Origin: Sebastes aleutianus
Lineage: Eukaryota; Chordata; Actinopteri; Perciformes; Sebastidae
DNA: 64,000 nt
Direction of reading: 5' to 3'
Assembly (NCBI GenBank): GCA_916700875.1
Contig: CAKAKS010000072.1
Coordinates: 36,214,320-36,278,319, forward strand
Positions 1-14,600 of the stretch are shown one piece after another. How positions within the stretch are numbered: the first letter of the stretch is position 1; the number at the start of each line of letters is the position of its first letter. A program made the translations under genes and the position numbers. The notes beneath the pieces are model-generated. The model made no database searches. It was not told the DNA's origin and was given only the letters and a program-made list of their open reading frames with translations.

Positions 1-836
1 GATAAATTTGGACTGACATTTTAAATCACTTAGAGACGTTCATAGTTCAAATCTTAATTTGATAAACATTATTGTCCAGAACACTCACACACAAACATTA
101 CTCTACTGAGTTAACTCTCATTTTGACACATTTACATACTATTTTTAATGATGGTACTCAAAAGAAAGTGTTTGATACTCAAAATTAAAGTGTGAATGTC
201 ATGAATGAATCAGAGTATTTCTATTAGAAACAGAAGCAAAGCTGTTATCCGTTGCAATCTTCATTGTTAGTTTCCTGGCAATGAGCATCTGTTTGCACAT
301 GACCAAGTACTGAACATAATAGCGTCTACATGGTGTAAATTAAATTTCACGTTGGATTTATCATGTCTTTGTTGTTCTGTAGTTCATGTGTTGATGCTTC
401 TTGCATTGCCGGCTTTCTAGCTTCTGTTACCTGAAACTATTTCGGACTTTGGATTTGTTTGCCTGCTCCCTGGTTCTGAATATTGCCTGTAAGCCTCTAC
501 AGACCATTTCAATGGAATTGCGTTGCTACTGTAGGCAACAGCTTGGGTCCATGTTTACTTCCTGTCAGCTGATGTCATTCACACACTGCAACAGGAAATA
601 AACTAGGACACATTTAGAATGTTTATGTTTACAGCTGTGAACCCGGCTATACCTTCACTTTGGCAATAAATGCCTGAATTTCACCAGTCTGTCTGCATTT
701 GGGTCCTATCCATGTTGCCGCGACAACTGTAACTGTCTCCATTCAAAACCGCCAGGTTACGGACAACGTCTTTTTAAGTCTGATTAAGCTAAGTTTGAGT
801 TCAGGGTGGACAAAGGCCAACATAACTAACAGAACA
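1..836. other. Intergenic, no gene seen
   Basis: Two short open frames (401-601, 699-995) have no splice context or family motif. The second runs into the inverted-repeat element at 837. Confidence 0.6.
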
Positions 837-1303
837 GGGGCCTGTACTACGAAGCGAGTTCAACATACCCAGGGTATCTTCTCGTTATCTGGCTGCACTA
901 ACACTAACAAACGAGATCACGCTAAGTGGTCCTACGAAGGTGGTTATCAACTCGGTAAATCAACCCAGGGTTTCTCAGTGAGCGCGTTCACATGAACGGA
1001 GCGGTGTTTGCAGTATATGACCAATCACAGACAAACTATATTAGACAAATACGAAGAAGTTAAACACTTAATCCAGACTAAAAGTAACATAGTTGAAGCT
1101 GCCAAATGCAGGAAGGATAGCTGGAGAAAGAAAAAACTCCCGATGTATGAATGCGTAAATTAACAGACTTATTAATTTAACGGAATTCTCAAAATTCAGA
1201 CATAGTCATCAAAATATAAATAGCTTTTTGGGGAGTAATGGATGAATGAGTTAACCCTGAAGTTACCTCGCTAACGCCAAATGCTGCTTCGTAGTACAGG
1301 CCT
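837..1303. mobile_element. Short inverted-repeat DNA element
   Basis: Ends GGGGCCTGTACTACGAAGC and GCTTCGTAGTACAGGCCTC are inverted. The 467 bases hold no credible gene. Confidence 0.72.
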
Positions 1304-1849
1304 CAGATCTACATGTAACAAAATTTCAAAACAAACACAATATCTCACCTCTCTAACTAAAACAAAAAGAGAAAACACGACTACAAACTCCAGAGAGACT
1401 GAGGCTGTGGAAAAATTGCATACATTTTCTTTTTACTTTCAGTATGTACTCAAGCTGCCCTTACAAAGTACGTACTGTTGTATGCAGTAATCACACAATA
1501 GGGACATAGCCTACTACTTCGTCATAACTTTGCGCCTTAAACTTTGTCCGTCTTGCTCATATATCCATCGCAGTACATTTAAGCTTACACGGGATTCACG
1601 AAAAAAAATGTCAGTGGGATGAGACTTTTACTATTCATCACGTGACTGGGACGGGACAGGAAAAAGAGTCAATGGGAGTGGGCGAGACGGGAATGATAAT
1701 AACAATAAGTCTGTTTCTATATTTACATAAATCTGCAGTTCTAAAATGAATAAACACTATTTTCTTTATTTTGAACATAATGCTAGTAGTTCTTTTGTCT
1801 TTTTTTATTCTCTCCTGTCTACTCCGGTGGCTGGTTGTTGGTTGGTTGC

Positions 1850-2345
1850 AGCCAGCCACCTGACCAGTCCAGTTCAACATTTTGGCTGTCGCCATCTTTG
1901 TATTTAACTGTTGCCATGTTGGTTTATTGCAACCAGAAGTGACACGAGAGGGTGGAGCTAAGTACAACCGAACGCTGAACAAGACGTTGTCAAGCGACCA
2001 AAAAAGTTATAATGAAATTTCATGAACTGAAAACACACTGTGAAAGAGTTAAAGTTGTAAGATGAAAACACGAACAACTCCCAGACCGGACAACGCCATG
2101 GTAGCGACCTGTCAATAACAAGGTAGCCACGCCCTAAAGCATCCCCTGCTTTATGGTCTATTTGACTCTAACTGGGACCATAATTTACCAAATGAACATC
2201 ATGCTGTATTGAAGAAGACTTGAAACTAGCGATTGAGACCATTAACTCATGTTTTTAATGTTTACTGAGGTAATAAATCAAGTGAGAAGTAGATTCATTT
2301 TCTCATAGACTTCTATACAATCAGACTTCTTTTTGCAACCAGAGG
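1850..2345 (+). repeat. Interspersed repeat family I, copy 1
   Basis: It matches 14215-14690 in reverse: CCAGACCGGACAACGCC, GGTCTATTTGACTCTAA and AAGAAGACTTGAAACTAGCG occur in both. Confidence 0.75.
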
Positions 2346-2937
2346 AGTCGCCCCCTGCTGGCTATTAGAAAGAATGCAAGTTTAAGGCACTTCAGCATTG
2401 ACTTCACTTCTCTAACCCAGAGGTTGTTCACTTGGACCAATACAGATGAGCTTCTGTGAAGAGTGACGTGTGGTCTTATTTTCTTTCTCAAAATAGTTGA
2501 ATTAATGGTTGAATGTGAGCCTTTAAAAAAATGATGTGGATTATTGTTTTTTTTCGGAAAATGAAATTCAGTAGACAAACAGTTCAAGGATTAGATAAAC
2601 ATGATAAACTTTATTGATCCAACACAGGAAAATTAGAACACTAATGAAAACACTAAGTAAAAGTTGCTAAATACTTTATACACCAACATAAATAGTAATG
2701 TATAGACACAATAAGTGTGGAGCCAGTGAAGATGCAAAGAAAAGTGTTTGGATCAGATGTTTGAGCATCAGTGAACACGAACATAAACACTTTGGTTTGT
2801 TGACTGTAACCAGTGGCTGCCGGGAAGGAAGCACATCAATATTTGGAAATGTAAATTCATATTATCATTATGACATTTTCCCCAAGCTGGATGGTTGTTT
2901 GATGTCTGAGAGGAATCCAGTTTGTTCTGCTGCAGGT

Positions 2938-2942
2938 CACAC

Positions 2943-3015
<73 letters not shown>
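2938..3015. repeat. (AC)n microsatellite upstream of slc22a7
   Basis: About 38 units, ending 118 bases before the start codon, so probably within the promoter or 5' untranslated region. Confidence 0.95.
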
Positions 3016-3017
<2 letters not shown>

Positions 3018-3133
3018 GCACCTCCCTCTCACTGTAATCTCCCAAATTGTAAGGAGCTGAGAGAGAAACATTAGAGGACAAACAGAGAGGGAGCTCAGGC
3101 GGAGGATTCTGTCTGACTCACTGATCTCGAACC

Positions 3134-3499
3134 ATGAGGTTCGAGGAGATCCTGGACGATGTTGGCGGCTTCTCCAAGTTCCAGTTCCTGGTCCTGTCCA
3201 TCCTGTGCCTGCCCCGCGCCATCCTGCCCCTCCACTTTCTCCTGCACAACTTCATCTCTGCGACACCTCCTCACCGCTGCGCCCTCGGGAGCCCGGAGGA
3301 CGGTGACGGGGCGTTGTTGAGCTCCGAACCTGAAGCGCTGGCCCTCAGGATCCCCCCTCAGGACAACGGCTCCTTCAGCTCCTGCAGAGTCTACGACCCG
3401 CCGCTGACCTTTGACATTGGCCCAGGAAACATGACGGCACGTTGTACCCATGGCTGGATCTACGACCAATCACAGTTCAGCTCCACGACGGCCACCGAG
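3134..3499 (+). CDS. slc22a7: slc22a7-like exon 1 (residues 1-122)
   Basis: This exon carries the start codon, the first membrane segment and most of the extracellular loop. The loop has cysteines at 49, 84 and 104 and the two sequons NGS and NMT. The exon ends in phase 0 at GAG before GTAAGG. The start is chosen because it opens with the family sequence MRFEE. Confidence 0.92.
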
Positions 3500-6400
3500 G
3501 TAAGGAGAAGCTAATTTATGTAAGGGATAATGTACAGCCAGCCGGTCATTGTTGTGAAAGAAACCCCAACAGGGCGATGCCGCAAGGGTCTCTCATTCTT
3601 TCACAACAATGACCCGTGAGCTGTACATTATCCCGCTTATCACACTGCTACTTTCTGAAGAAATCAATCATTTTACACAAAAACGGTCCGCCAGAGTCCG
3701 ACATTAGAACTGCGCCCATAGCAACGGTCTGCTATAAAGAAATAACAGACCGTAGAACGCCGTGATTGACCAATCAGAATTGAGTATTCAACACAGCCGT
3801 GTAACAAATGTGTTTAACCATTTTTTCTCTATTACCTGCACTTGACCAGTGGAGTGGATTTCAATGTATTTTTTAAATACTAGAAGTCAAACTGACTGTT
3901 AACCAACGCTCTCCTGATAGACGATGAAAATGAAATAAATTAAAAGGTTGACCTTCCTTCACCACCGCAATTCAAGGCTAATAGCAGTGGTAGAAGAAGT
4001 ACTCAGATCTTTTACTTAAGTAAAAATAGTAATACCACAGTGCAGAAGTACTCTGTTACAAATAAAAGTCCTGCATTCAAAATGTTACTGAAGTAAGTAC
4101 TAGCATCAATAAATATACTTAAAGTACCAAAAGCAAAAGTTCTCATTATGCAGAATGGCCCATCTCAGAATAATACATATTATATTATAGGATTATAATT
4201 GTTGACGCATTAATGTGTTCATCACTTTAATGTTGAAGCTGGTAAAGGTGGAGCTGATTTTAATTAGTTTATATACTGCTGGGTAGCTTGTAAACTACCC
4301 CCGAGAATCAATTATTTTTTTCTTAATCTTTAATATTACATCATAACCTATTATCATACAACAACAATCTGAATCTAGAAAGTAACTAAAGTTATCAGAT
4401 AAATGTAGTGGAGTAAAAAGTACAATATTTCAGAGCTACAACAACAAACGATTAGTTGTCAACTATTAAATTATTCGCAGACTATTTTGATCATCGACTA
4501 ATCGGTTTGAGTAATTTTTTAAAATGTGAATATTTCCTTGTTTCTTTACTCCTCTATGACAGTAAACTGGATATATTTGCGTTGTGGAAAAAAAAAAGAT
4601 ATTTGAGGACAGCTGCAGAAGGCTAAATTATAAGCAACATTTTCTCTCCATCTATGAAACGTTTCGCCGATATTGTAGATCGCTACAGCCTTGAATCATA
4701 GTTTGTCATCGCAAATGTATGCAATATCTAGATTTTGGCAACCAACAACACAGCAAGATGACATTTTTGATGTCTAACTTTAGCCCACTGCTAGTGTTTG
4801 CCTTCAGTCTTTTCCTTTGTTTTGCCTCCAGCTAACATGATACCGTGATGTATAGTAAACATAACGCTGGCTTTAATAGTGTCTTTAGCGAAGGCCTATA
4901 GCCCTCAGGGGTTACATTCATCGGGTTATTTACAAAATACTCAAACTTTCATCTGATTAATTAAAACATAATGGTCTGTGTACCAGAACATTACTGTATT
5001 ATCGAATATCTCTGACTGTAAGTGAAGAGGACAATGTGCAGGAGTGTTTTTGTAACTTATTTGATCAGACTAAAACCTTAAATCAATGCCAGTAATTCAC
5101 CACTTTGACTTCTCTGCAAAGTTATTGTTGATTTATTCTAAAAACAATCTTATTTGTCACATAAAGCAAACTTCCTACGTTATTATTGAATAACTCTTTT
5201 TATTCTATATTGTCGACCTAACGTGACTTCTCCAATGCACATGTCGACCTACAGGTGTTGAATTGAACCTCATAACATTCTGGTTGAGCCAACCTGAATC
5301 CAAGAAGACTCAAAAGTCTCCGAGTGGTGTGACATACATGTAGGACGTTGAGGAAGATTCAAGTTTATGCAGATGTCCTCTGACACACAAGGGCGAGAAA
5401 CAACAACCATTCCATCCACAGAAGCAGTTATTTTGAATCCACTAAACTTAGTTAAAGAACAACCTCACAATTCTCCACGATACAAGTTTAAAGGTGCTGA
5501 ATTTGATATCCAGAGTGTTGTGGAATTTCTGATACTCAGGTTAACTCATTCAGCAGGAAGGAAGAGGCCCAGGAGATGTTCATGTCTTAAACAGAAGGTT
5601 TATTGAAGCTTGATCAAGGAGCAATCGTCAGGTCTCCACCAGTGATGTGTTTCTGCGTGAAAGCCTCACAACTCTGCTCTTTCACCCTGGTGCTCAGTGT
5701 CTTAGCCTGCATATCATGTTTACGAGAGACTCCGCGTCCCCGTGATGTTGCCAGCGACGGGCTCCACTGTCCATACTGCAAACACAGTTGTACAGACAAC
5801 AGTGACGCCCCCAGACGGGAATACAACCCAGTGATATCTCCACAAGGTACACACTGACCCCCTGACCCAGAACAGAGAGGAACAGATGCAAATTCCATCA
5901 CACAGAGCACTAACATAGCAGCATGCAACTATTTGGTATGTAAAGATATAGAGGAGTAATATCTACTTGAGCAGAGAACGAAGTCACTCTCCCTCTGTGT
6001 GTGTTGTAATCAGAGCTTCTCCATGCTTTGTTGATATAGCCGTGCGGGCCGTGCATGCTTTTAGCGCACGTTCATGCATGTGAGCGTGCCCGACTGGCTA
6101 GCTCACGGCCGCCGCTCTGCACTGCTCTCTGTCAAGGAGAGTGGAGCAGGTGGACCCAAATGCAGGAGATGACAGGAACTTGGCGAAATAATTTGAAGTC
6201 AATATCCAGTGCAGGCAAGGCAGAACTGAACATCTCACAACAAGATCAAGGATCCAACAAAGACTGAACTGAAAACCAGGACTTAATTACAAACTGATCT
6301 GACGAGAGGATGAAGTGCAGGTGGAGAGATGGGCGGAGAAGCTCAGGTGAGGGGAATGAGGTGATTAGGCCGAGGAATGGGCAGGGAGCTGATTGGCTGG

Positions 6401-8364
6401 GGGAAAACACTGGGAACAAGGAAGGAGCTGATTGGTTGGGAAGAACGAGGCTGATTCAGAACAGGTGTGCAGATGGACAAAGGAGGGAAAGCCAGGGGGA
6501 GGGTTATGGAGGACGGATCCTGCCAAAATCAAAATAAATTGATAAATAAATAAATACATATGCTATTAAAAGTAGCAAAAATAATATAAAAAACAAGTGT
6601 AGTAATTAATTAATTCATTTATAAAATGTGACATAAATTGATATTTCTGCTTTAATTTGTTTCTTTATTTATCTAATATATTCTTTATTTAAAACTTTTA
6701 TTTATTTTTATTAATTTCTACATTTATTTGTTATTTATTTATGTTTATTTATGCATTTATTTTTATTTATTTATTTTAAAATGTATGTATTTATTTATGT
6801 ATTTAAACATGTATTTATTTATTCATGATTTTTCCTTAGCATTTCACCCCTTATTTATTTCCCCAAACTTATCTATTTATGTATTCTTTTCTTTAAACAT
6901 TTCTTTTAACATTTCGTTATGCTTTTCTGCCTCATTATGAGAATGAGGGGGCTGTCACTCAATGTGTGTCATCATGGGGTCAGGGTGCATGGGGTCGGTT
7001 CGTGGTACAGGCCTCAGCTGAGTTTAGAGTTTAGAGATAAAGTTTCTTAAGCTGCAACCCTGTCACCAAAATTTTTTTTGCCAGTGTATCAGAATCAGAA
7101 TTAGAATAGGGTTTATTGCCAAGTAGGTTATATACAAAGAATTTGCCTTGGTGTTTGGTTCATACAGTAACAACGATAATAATATACAATAAACATATAG
7201 AAAATAAAAACACTGGCAGAGTGCTGCAAGAGTCAAGATACATATAGAATAGAAAAATGACAACACAAATATTAAAAACATACCATAAAAAATACTATAG
7301 AAATATGTACAATATCACTGTATTTTGGAAGGAGAGTAGTTGTGGATGTGCAAAAGTTCACAGTGAAGAGAATATATGCAATACAGTGAAGGGATAATAG
7401 TCCGAGATGCACCAAGGCACGTTTCTGCAAACCACTTGGTATGTTGAATGTCAGCGTTTCTGAACCCAAAATACGTTTCATGAATACATTTCATATCAGC
7501 CTCGTATCACGCTTGTAGAAATGCACAATGTCATGTGGTTAACATTGTGAAACCATCGGTTAGGTTCAAAATGGGAAAATAATGTTCCCGATAATCAATA
7601 ATTACGGTTTAGAGAGAGAGAGAGGTGTGTTGACAGAGAGGTGATATACAGTCTGTGTTTTAACCTTTCTGTCTCTGCAGTGGGATCTAGTGTGTGACGA
7701 CAAACAGCTGAATCAAGCTCTCGCTACATATTTCTTCCTCGGTGTCATGTTTGGATCCATTCTGTTCGGACACCTTTGTGACAAGTGAGTTCTTCAGGAT
7801 TCGTTATGTTTTAAACCCTCACAGTCACCTGATGCCATGACACTGGAGAGGGATCAATACAATTATTCATTATTAAATATCACCTCTGTTAATCACGATT
7901 AATCACGATTAATTACACATTTTTATCTGTTCAAAATGTACCTTAAAGGGAGATTTGTCAAGTATTTAATACTCTTATCAACATGGGAGTGGGCAAATAT
8001 GCTTGCTTTATACAAATGTCTGTATATATTTATTATTGGAAATCAATTAACAACACAAAACAATGACAAATATTGTCCAGAAACCCTCACAGGTACTGCA
8101 TTTAGCATACAAATATGCTCAAATCATAACATGGCAAACTGAAGCCCAACAGGCAACAACAGCTGTCAGTGTGTCAGTGTGCTGACTTGACTATGACTTG
8201 CCCCAAAACTGCCTGTGATTATCATAAAGTGGGCATGTCTGTAAAGAGGAGACTCGTGGGTACCCATAGAGCCTATTTTCATTCACATATGTTGAGCTTT
8301 CTGAGGCTGAAAAGCCTAAAAAGCTTTTCAGTAACAAAGTCAGCTGCTGCTCTGCTGATTCAAA

Positions 8365-8411
<47 letters not shown>

Positions 8412-8561
8412 TAACAACTGCAGACTCTCCTCATGACTCTATATTGAATAAAATGTCAATTACCTAATAATCCTGTGTCATTGATAACCAACCACACTGT
8501 CTCCACATGATTGTATCTCTGCAGGCACACACACACCATATGCATGCATGTGCGCCCGTGT

Positions 8562-8625
<64 letters not shown>

Positions 8626-11600
8626 TGTGGTTGATTTTCGGATGGATTGGCTGCGGACTGCTCACTCTGTTAACCTCCCAAATTGTCATAATTTTGTTTT
8701 TTTTAAATTAGGAAGTTTAAAACAATGTCACTTTAAGGTCCATTTAGTAGCTGTGCTGGTGCTTCTTATCATGCCACATGATCTTAATCTGCAGATGGTA
8801 TTTACCCAGTTGTTATACAAATGTAGTGTAGTATTTCTTAGGTACTTCTCATCCATGTTGGCTCAAAAGTTTAGTCAAAGTTCATTCTTTATGTTGGAAA
8901 CAGATCGCAATCTTCAAATAAACAGAAGTCCTCAAACTGCTCAGAAAACAAAGGAAATTTTATGAAATCTGAGCAGACTCCATCTGCAGATGAAGATCCT
9001 GTGATTTGCTAAAATGGTGTGTGTGTGTTTGTGTGTTTGTGTGTGTTGCAGGTTTGGTCGTAAGTCAATGCTTCTGGTGGCTTTAATCATCTCCACCATG
9101 CTAGGAGTCATCTCGGCCTTCTCCACCTCCTACGCCATGTTCGCCGTCTGCAGGGCGCTCAGTGGCATGGCCCTCAGCGGGCTGTCCATCATCACCGCGG
9201 TTCTAGGTAATATTTTTCTATCTAATCGTTATCTTACGTGACTTAATGGTATCATTAATTTGGAAACTACTTAGTGAAAGCAAACACTTCTACATATGTA
9301 GCTGTTTCACAATAAAAGCCCTCTGACAGCATGCCAACGAAGAACCTGAGCCCAACATGCAACGGTCCATTTTTTTTAAAAACATGTATGCATGTATGTA
9401 TTAGGGCTGTCAAAGTTAACGCAATAATAACGCATTAACGCAGATTTAATGTGCCACTAATTTCTTTAACGCATTAATACAACTTGCGATTTTTAGGGTG
9501 TAGCGGGCTCAGTTTTAAAGCTAGAATGAAGATAATGGCATCATATGAAACTAGAAAAACCTTAGGAATATGTTAGTACCAACCATGTCAAACTAGCTTG
9601 TCTGGAAGGAGGCTAAATAATGTTGCAAACTTACGCAAAATGTTGGCGAGGAGAAACTTGCATTGCCATTTTCAAAGGGGTCTCTTGACCTCTGACCTCA
9701 AGATATGTGAATGTAAATGGGTTCTATGGGTTCCCACGAGTCTCCCCTTTACAGACATGCCCACGTTATGATAATCACATGCAGTTTGGGTCAAGTCATA
9801 GTCAAGTCAGCACACTGACACACTGACAGCTGTTGTTGCCTGTTGGGCTGCAGTTTGCCATGTTATGATTTGAGCATATTTGTATGCTAAATGCAGTACC
9901 TGTGAGGGTTTCTGGACAATATTTGTAATTGTTTTGTGTTGTTAATTGATTTCCAATAATAAATGTATACATACATTTGCATAAAACAAGCATATTTGCC
10001 CACTACCATGTTTATAAGAGTATTAAATACTTGTCAAATTTCCCTTTAGGTACATTTTGAACAGATAAAAAACACGATTAAATATTTTAATTGATTAAAA
10101 TATCTGTCTCTTTTGTCATATTTAAAGTCAAACTGGTTCTCTGTCTGAAAGAAATCTTTATGTATTTAACTGCAGTATGTTTACTGTTATCGCTCACTTC
10201 CTGCTCAGGTATCGAGTGGACGGACGTGAAGCACCGGACCTTCAGCGGTACCGTCGTGAGTTTGTCGTGGAGCGTGGGGAACATGCTCCTGGCCCTTCTG
10301 GCCTACTTCATTCGAGACTGGAGAGTCTTGATGCTGGCGGTAACGGCGCCATGCGTCGCTGCCATCATCTCCTGGTGGTGAGGTGGATGTTAGGTTTCTA
10401 ATCTCCATGCTGGCAGTTAATCAGTGTGTTTTTAAAAGCCAGTTTCCTCTGTCTGTGTTCAGGTGGCTGCCGGAGTCGGCCCGCTGGCTGCTGGCCAACG
10501 GCAGAGCCGAGGAAGCCAAGAAGTATCTGGTTCAGTGCGCTAAAATGAACCAGAAGAACGAATACACATCCAGACTGCACACTGAGGTACAGCTGACTTT
10601 TTTCCAAAGAATAGAGAAAAATATATTTGTATAAATGATACTGAGATCTGGTAATGGTTTATATTAAACCAATGACTCTTTTTTTATCCTATTTTGATCT
10701 CTCTCTTGCCTCTCAAAAATTGAGGAGGAGCAACCTCCTCTGCCTCTATGAACCAGCCTCTACTGCTCTAAATATTGTATAGAGCGCCTTTAACATTATA
10801 CTGACTTTATCAGGACAACAGGTAAACATGGACGAAGTTAGTTTAGATCATGATATTTAACTAAAATATGACAGATATATAAGAGAGGTGTCACATTTTA
10901 CAGTGTAAAAACAAATTCTCTTTCTAAATGACCTCAAACATATCTTTGACATTCATGTGCTGAAATGCTCTGTGAATGTGATGCCACCTCTGTGCTTGAC
11001 CGTGTGCTTGTTTCAGGCTCTGGGGAAGGTGACGGTGGCTGAGGTGGCCAAGAAGAACCACTCCTACCTGGATCTGGTCAAAACACCCCAGCTGAGGAAG
11101 ATCACCCTCTGCTCCGGATTGTTCTGGTACCAAATCCTCCTTTGACCTCTTACCTTAAGTGTGTAGGATCTGGCGGTATCTAGCGGTGAGGTTGTAGATT
11201 GCAACCTCCCGAAACTTCTCCTGTGTGCCAAGCGTGTAGGAGAACTACAGTGGCCGACGTGAAAACGCAAAAACGTGAATGTCCCTCTCTAGAGCCAGTG
11301 TTTGGTTTGTCCGTTCTGGGCTACTGTAGAAACATGTTGACCGTGAAGAGGACCCGCTCTGTATGTAGATATAAACGTCTCATTCTAAGCCAGCGAAAAA
11401 ACAACGATTCTTATTATCAGGTGATTATACACTAAAGAAAATATGCTTATTAATGTTATATTCCATTTCTGCCAATAGATCCTCCTAAATGCTACACACT
11501 GTTCCTTTAAAACATGTCGTCTGGTGCTGTGTGTGTTCATACTGACTGTGTACCTGCAGGTTTGCTGTTGCCTTCCTGTACTACGGAATCAGCTTGAAGA

Positions 11601-14600
11601 TCTCAGGTTTTGGCGTCAGTATCTACCTCACGCAGTTCATCTATGGCGCCATCGAAGTTCCTGGCAAAATCCTGACCTTCTTCGTCCTGGACTGGATCGG
11701 CCGGCGGAACGGCCAGGCGGGGTTTCTGATCATAACGGGAGCCCTGATAGGAATAAACACGGCCATACCTTTAGGTGACATCACTTCCTGTCTATGCATA
11801 CACATACACATCTCCTGCCACAAAAGCTTGATTGTGTCCAGTCAGATATCTGAGAAGACTACTCTATATGTCTGAACGGTCTTTCATGCTTTTAGGTTGT
11901 AGAAAGTCCTCTTTACAATAGATGTTATTTTGAAGGGTTTGTTTTGTACATGGAGAACGAAACGCTTTACAATGGTTCAACCAGACTGACTAATGAAAGG
12001 ACAGAAAGAGACTCTGATTCCTCTGAGCGACAGTTGAATAAGAATAGAGGAAATCACCAGTCGTTTTTAAAAGCTGAGCATTAAAATGTGTGCAAATTTA
12101 AACAGGAACAGGTTGTCAGTGTCACGGTCACAAAAATGCAGCCTAGAACAAGCTGGAATTAACAGCTGCAACGTGTTGCTTTAGCAAAGCTCTTCTTCAA
12201 ACTTCACCATTGAAATAGAAGGTTAGTCTAGGGTTAGCTCTACTGGAATATCAGCTGAACATACTATGGACTGACTAATCCCAGTTTAAACCTCTTCAAT
12301 CTGACCACTGATTAGACTGCAGAGGGACTAACTAACTAAAATGGACTAACTCAATATTTATATTATTATTATATATTCAACTCTCGACCAGAAAAAAAAC
12401 ACCAAACGTGCAGCGCTGAGTGCAGACTAGACGCTCAGCGTCTCGTCACACTACTGCCATGTAGCAATGTGTAAATATGTGGCGCTCCCAATGCAAAGAA
12501 TTAAAACAAGAAAAAACATGCACATAGCGGTTGTGGTCGTTGCTTGGCATCCCCCGCGGTTGGCTTGGCAATAGCGTGGTATTGCAATATTGCAGTTATT
12601 GCAAGAGCCCTAATAGGGACATGGACTAATTGGAAGTTTGAATAAGGATGCACCGATCCGACTTTTTCAGTCCAGATACCGATACCTGGGCTTTGGGTAT
12701 CGGCCGATAGCGAGTATCAATCCGATACCAGTGTTTAACTCCTGGCCCAAACTATTTCAAATATAAATAATACATTTGGTGTCTGAATTATTCTGTTTAT
12801 ATCTCTGTTAGTTATTATTGAAGGAAAGAAGGAAAACATCGCTCTAACAGCTGATTCATAACTTCTCAACAGTAGTAGTGTATATAAACATTTTGAGGTT
12901 GCAGACTTGGTTAGATTGATCCTACATGTCTTACATGTGTATCTGCACAGATCCTATATTTAATGAGATCTTTGATCATCTGCTTCTCTCTCAGAGTACT
13001 CAGTGCTTCGTACGTGCATCGCTGTGGTGGCGAAGGGTTTCTCAGAGGCGGCGTTCACCACAGCGTTTCTTTACTCAGCTGAACTCTACCCAACCATCCT
13101 CAGGTAAAACCCCGAACCTGAAACAACAACGAGGGGCGACCTAAAGGACCCTGACTGATGCTGCTTTTACTTACACATCATTATTAACCCGTGTGATTGG
13201 AAAAAGCAGTGAGACAGACAAATGTTGAGTATACTACTATAAGCTAGGGGTGTAGCGATACATTGATCTGAATCAATGTATGTAGTATGTATGCAGTATG
13301 TTAATGTAGTTGTAGCTATTTACTAACACGAAGGGCAAAAGCACAGGGCACAACCTCTTATACATCCATGGTCTGTGGTCTATTGGACATCGACTTTGGA
13401 GGTCCTTGACATGAAAAAGATTGAGATTGCTCTCAAAATCAGTGAGGTGGATTTTTCCAAATTCCATTTATGTCCATCGCTCACGGCACGGCTGGTGTTT
13501 TCCACACGTTTTGAGACGCAGCATGTGTACGGCCCCTTACACTCCATTAAATCAAGAAGGCCTCGAGACCCCCCGTGAAACTTTGGCGACCCCTAGTGGG
13601 GCCAGAACCCCCAGGTTGGGAACCAGTGAAATATGCCATCAAAACCCATGCATATAGGCCTAAAAGAAAACAGCTTTTGAATAGCTGTCCACTATAGTGA
13701 CCACAATTCCATGGTGTCCAAACTTTGACCTTATTGGTAATGTGTGACTGTCGTCCTCTCTCTCTTTATCAGTGCAGCTGATGTTCATGTCTACTCTTCT
13801 TTGGGGATCTGCAGCATTGAAACTGAAGCTCCTGGTTGTGTTGTTTGACAGGCAGTGTGGTTTAGGCTACAACTTGTTTGTCTGTCGGGCCGGGAGTTCC
13901 CTGGCTCCGATGATCATGCTGCTGGAGGACGTCTGGCCTCCTCTGCCGCCGCTGATCTTCGCAGGGACGGGGATCGTCAGCGGTAGCTTGGTCTTCATGC
14001 TCCCAGAGACGCTCAACGTCCGTCTGCCTGAAAACATCTTTGATGTCGAGGAGGGAAGGTAGAGCATTTCTTTTTTAAGTATTTACTGCTTCATCTCTGT
14101 GCTGTGGTCCAGTCACAGACCTGTATTATAAGCTGCAAGAGCACACCTGACTTTCATGCAGGAAACTGAACTTTGTGTCCTTTCACAGATCTTCAACAAT
14201 GTTCGCCTTTTGAGGACAAAATGATCCTACTTCTCACTTGATTTATTACCTCAGTAAACATTGTAAACATGAGTTTATGATCTCAATCGCTAGTTTCAAG
14301 TCTTCTTCAATACAGCATGATGTTCATTTAGTAAATTATGGTCCCATTTAGAGTCAAATAGACCATAAAGCAGGTTATGCTTTAGAGCGTGGCTACCTTG
14401 TGATTGACAGGTCGCTACCACGGCGTTGTCCGGTCTGGGAGTTGTCCATGTTTTTATCTTAAAACTTTTACCCTTTCACAGTGTGTTTCCAGTTCATGAA
14501 AGTTGATTTAACCTTTTTGGTCACTTAAAAATGACTTATTCAGCGTTCGGTTGTACTTAGCTCAACCCTCTCGTGTCACATCTGGTAATAACCAAGATGG

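Noticed and set aside
2938..3015. CRISPR array or other prokaryotic repeat system
   Set aside because: All tandem arrays here are vertebrate micro- or minisatellites without spacers.
2698..3081. Open frames on both strands rich in His-Thr or Cys-Val
   Set aside because: They read through the (AC)n tract upstream of slc22a7; the same holds at 8507-8711, 20451-20777 and 23884-24111.
3095..3469. Minus-strand frame of 124 codons over slc22a7 exon 1
   Set aside because: Shadow of the real exon; the plus strand encodes a recognised SLC22 start.
12926..13144. 72-codon plus-strand frame over slc22a7 exon 8
   Set aside because: Wrong phase; the SLC22 block FSEAAFTTAFLYSAELYPT is in another frame that fits the neighbouring exons.
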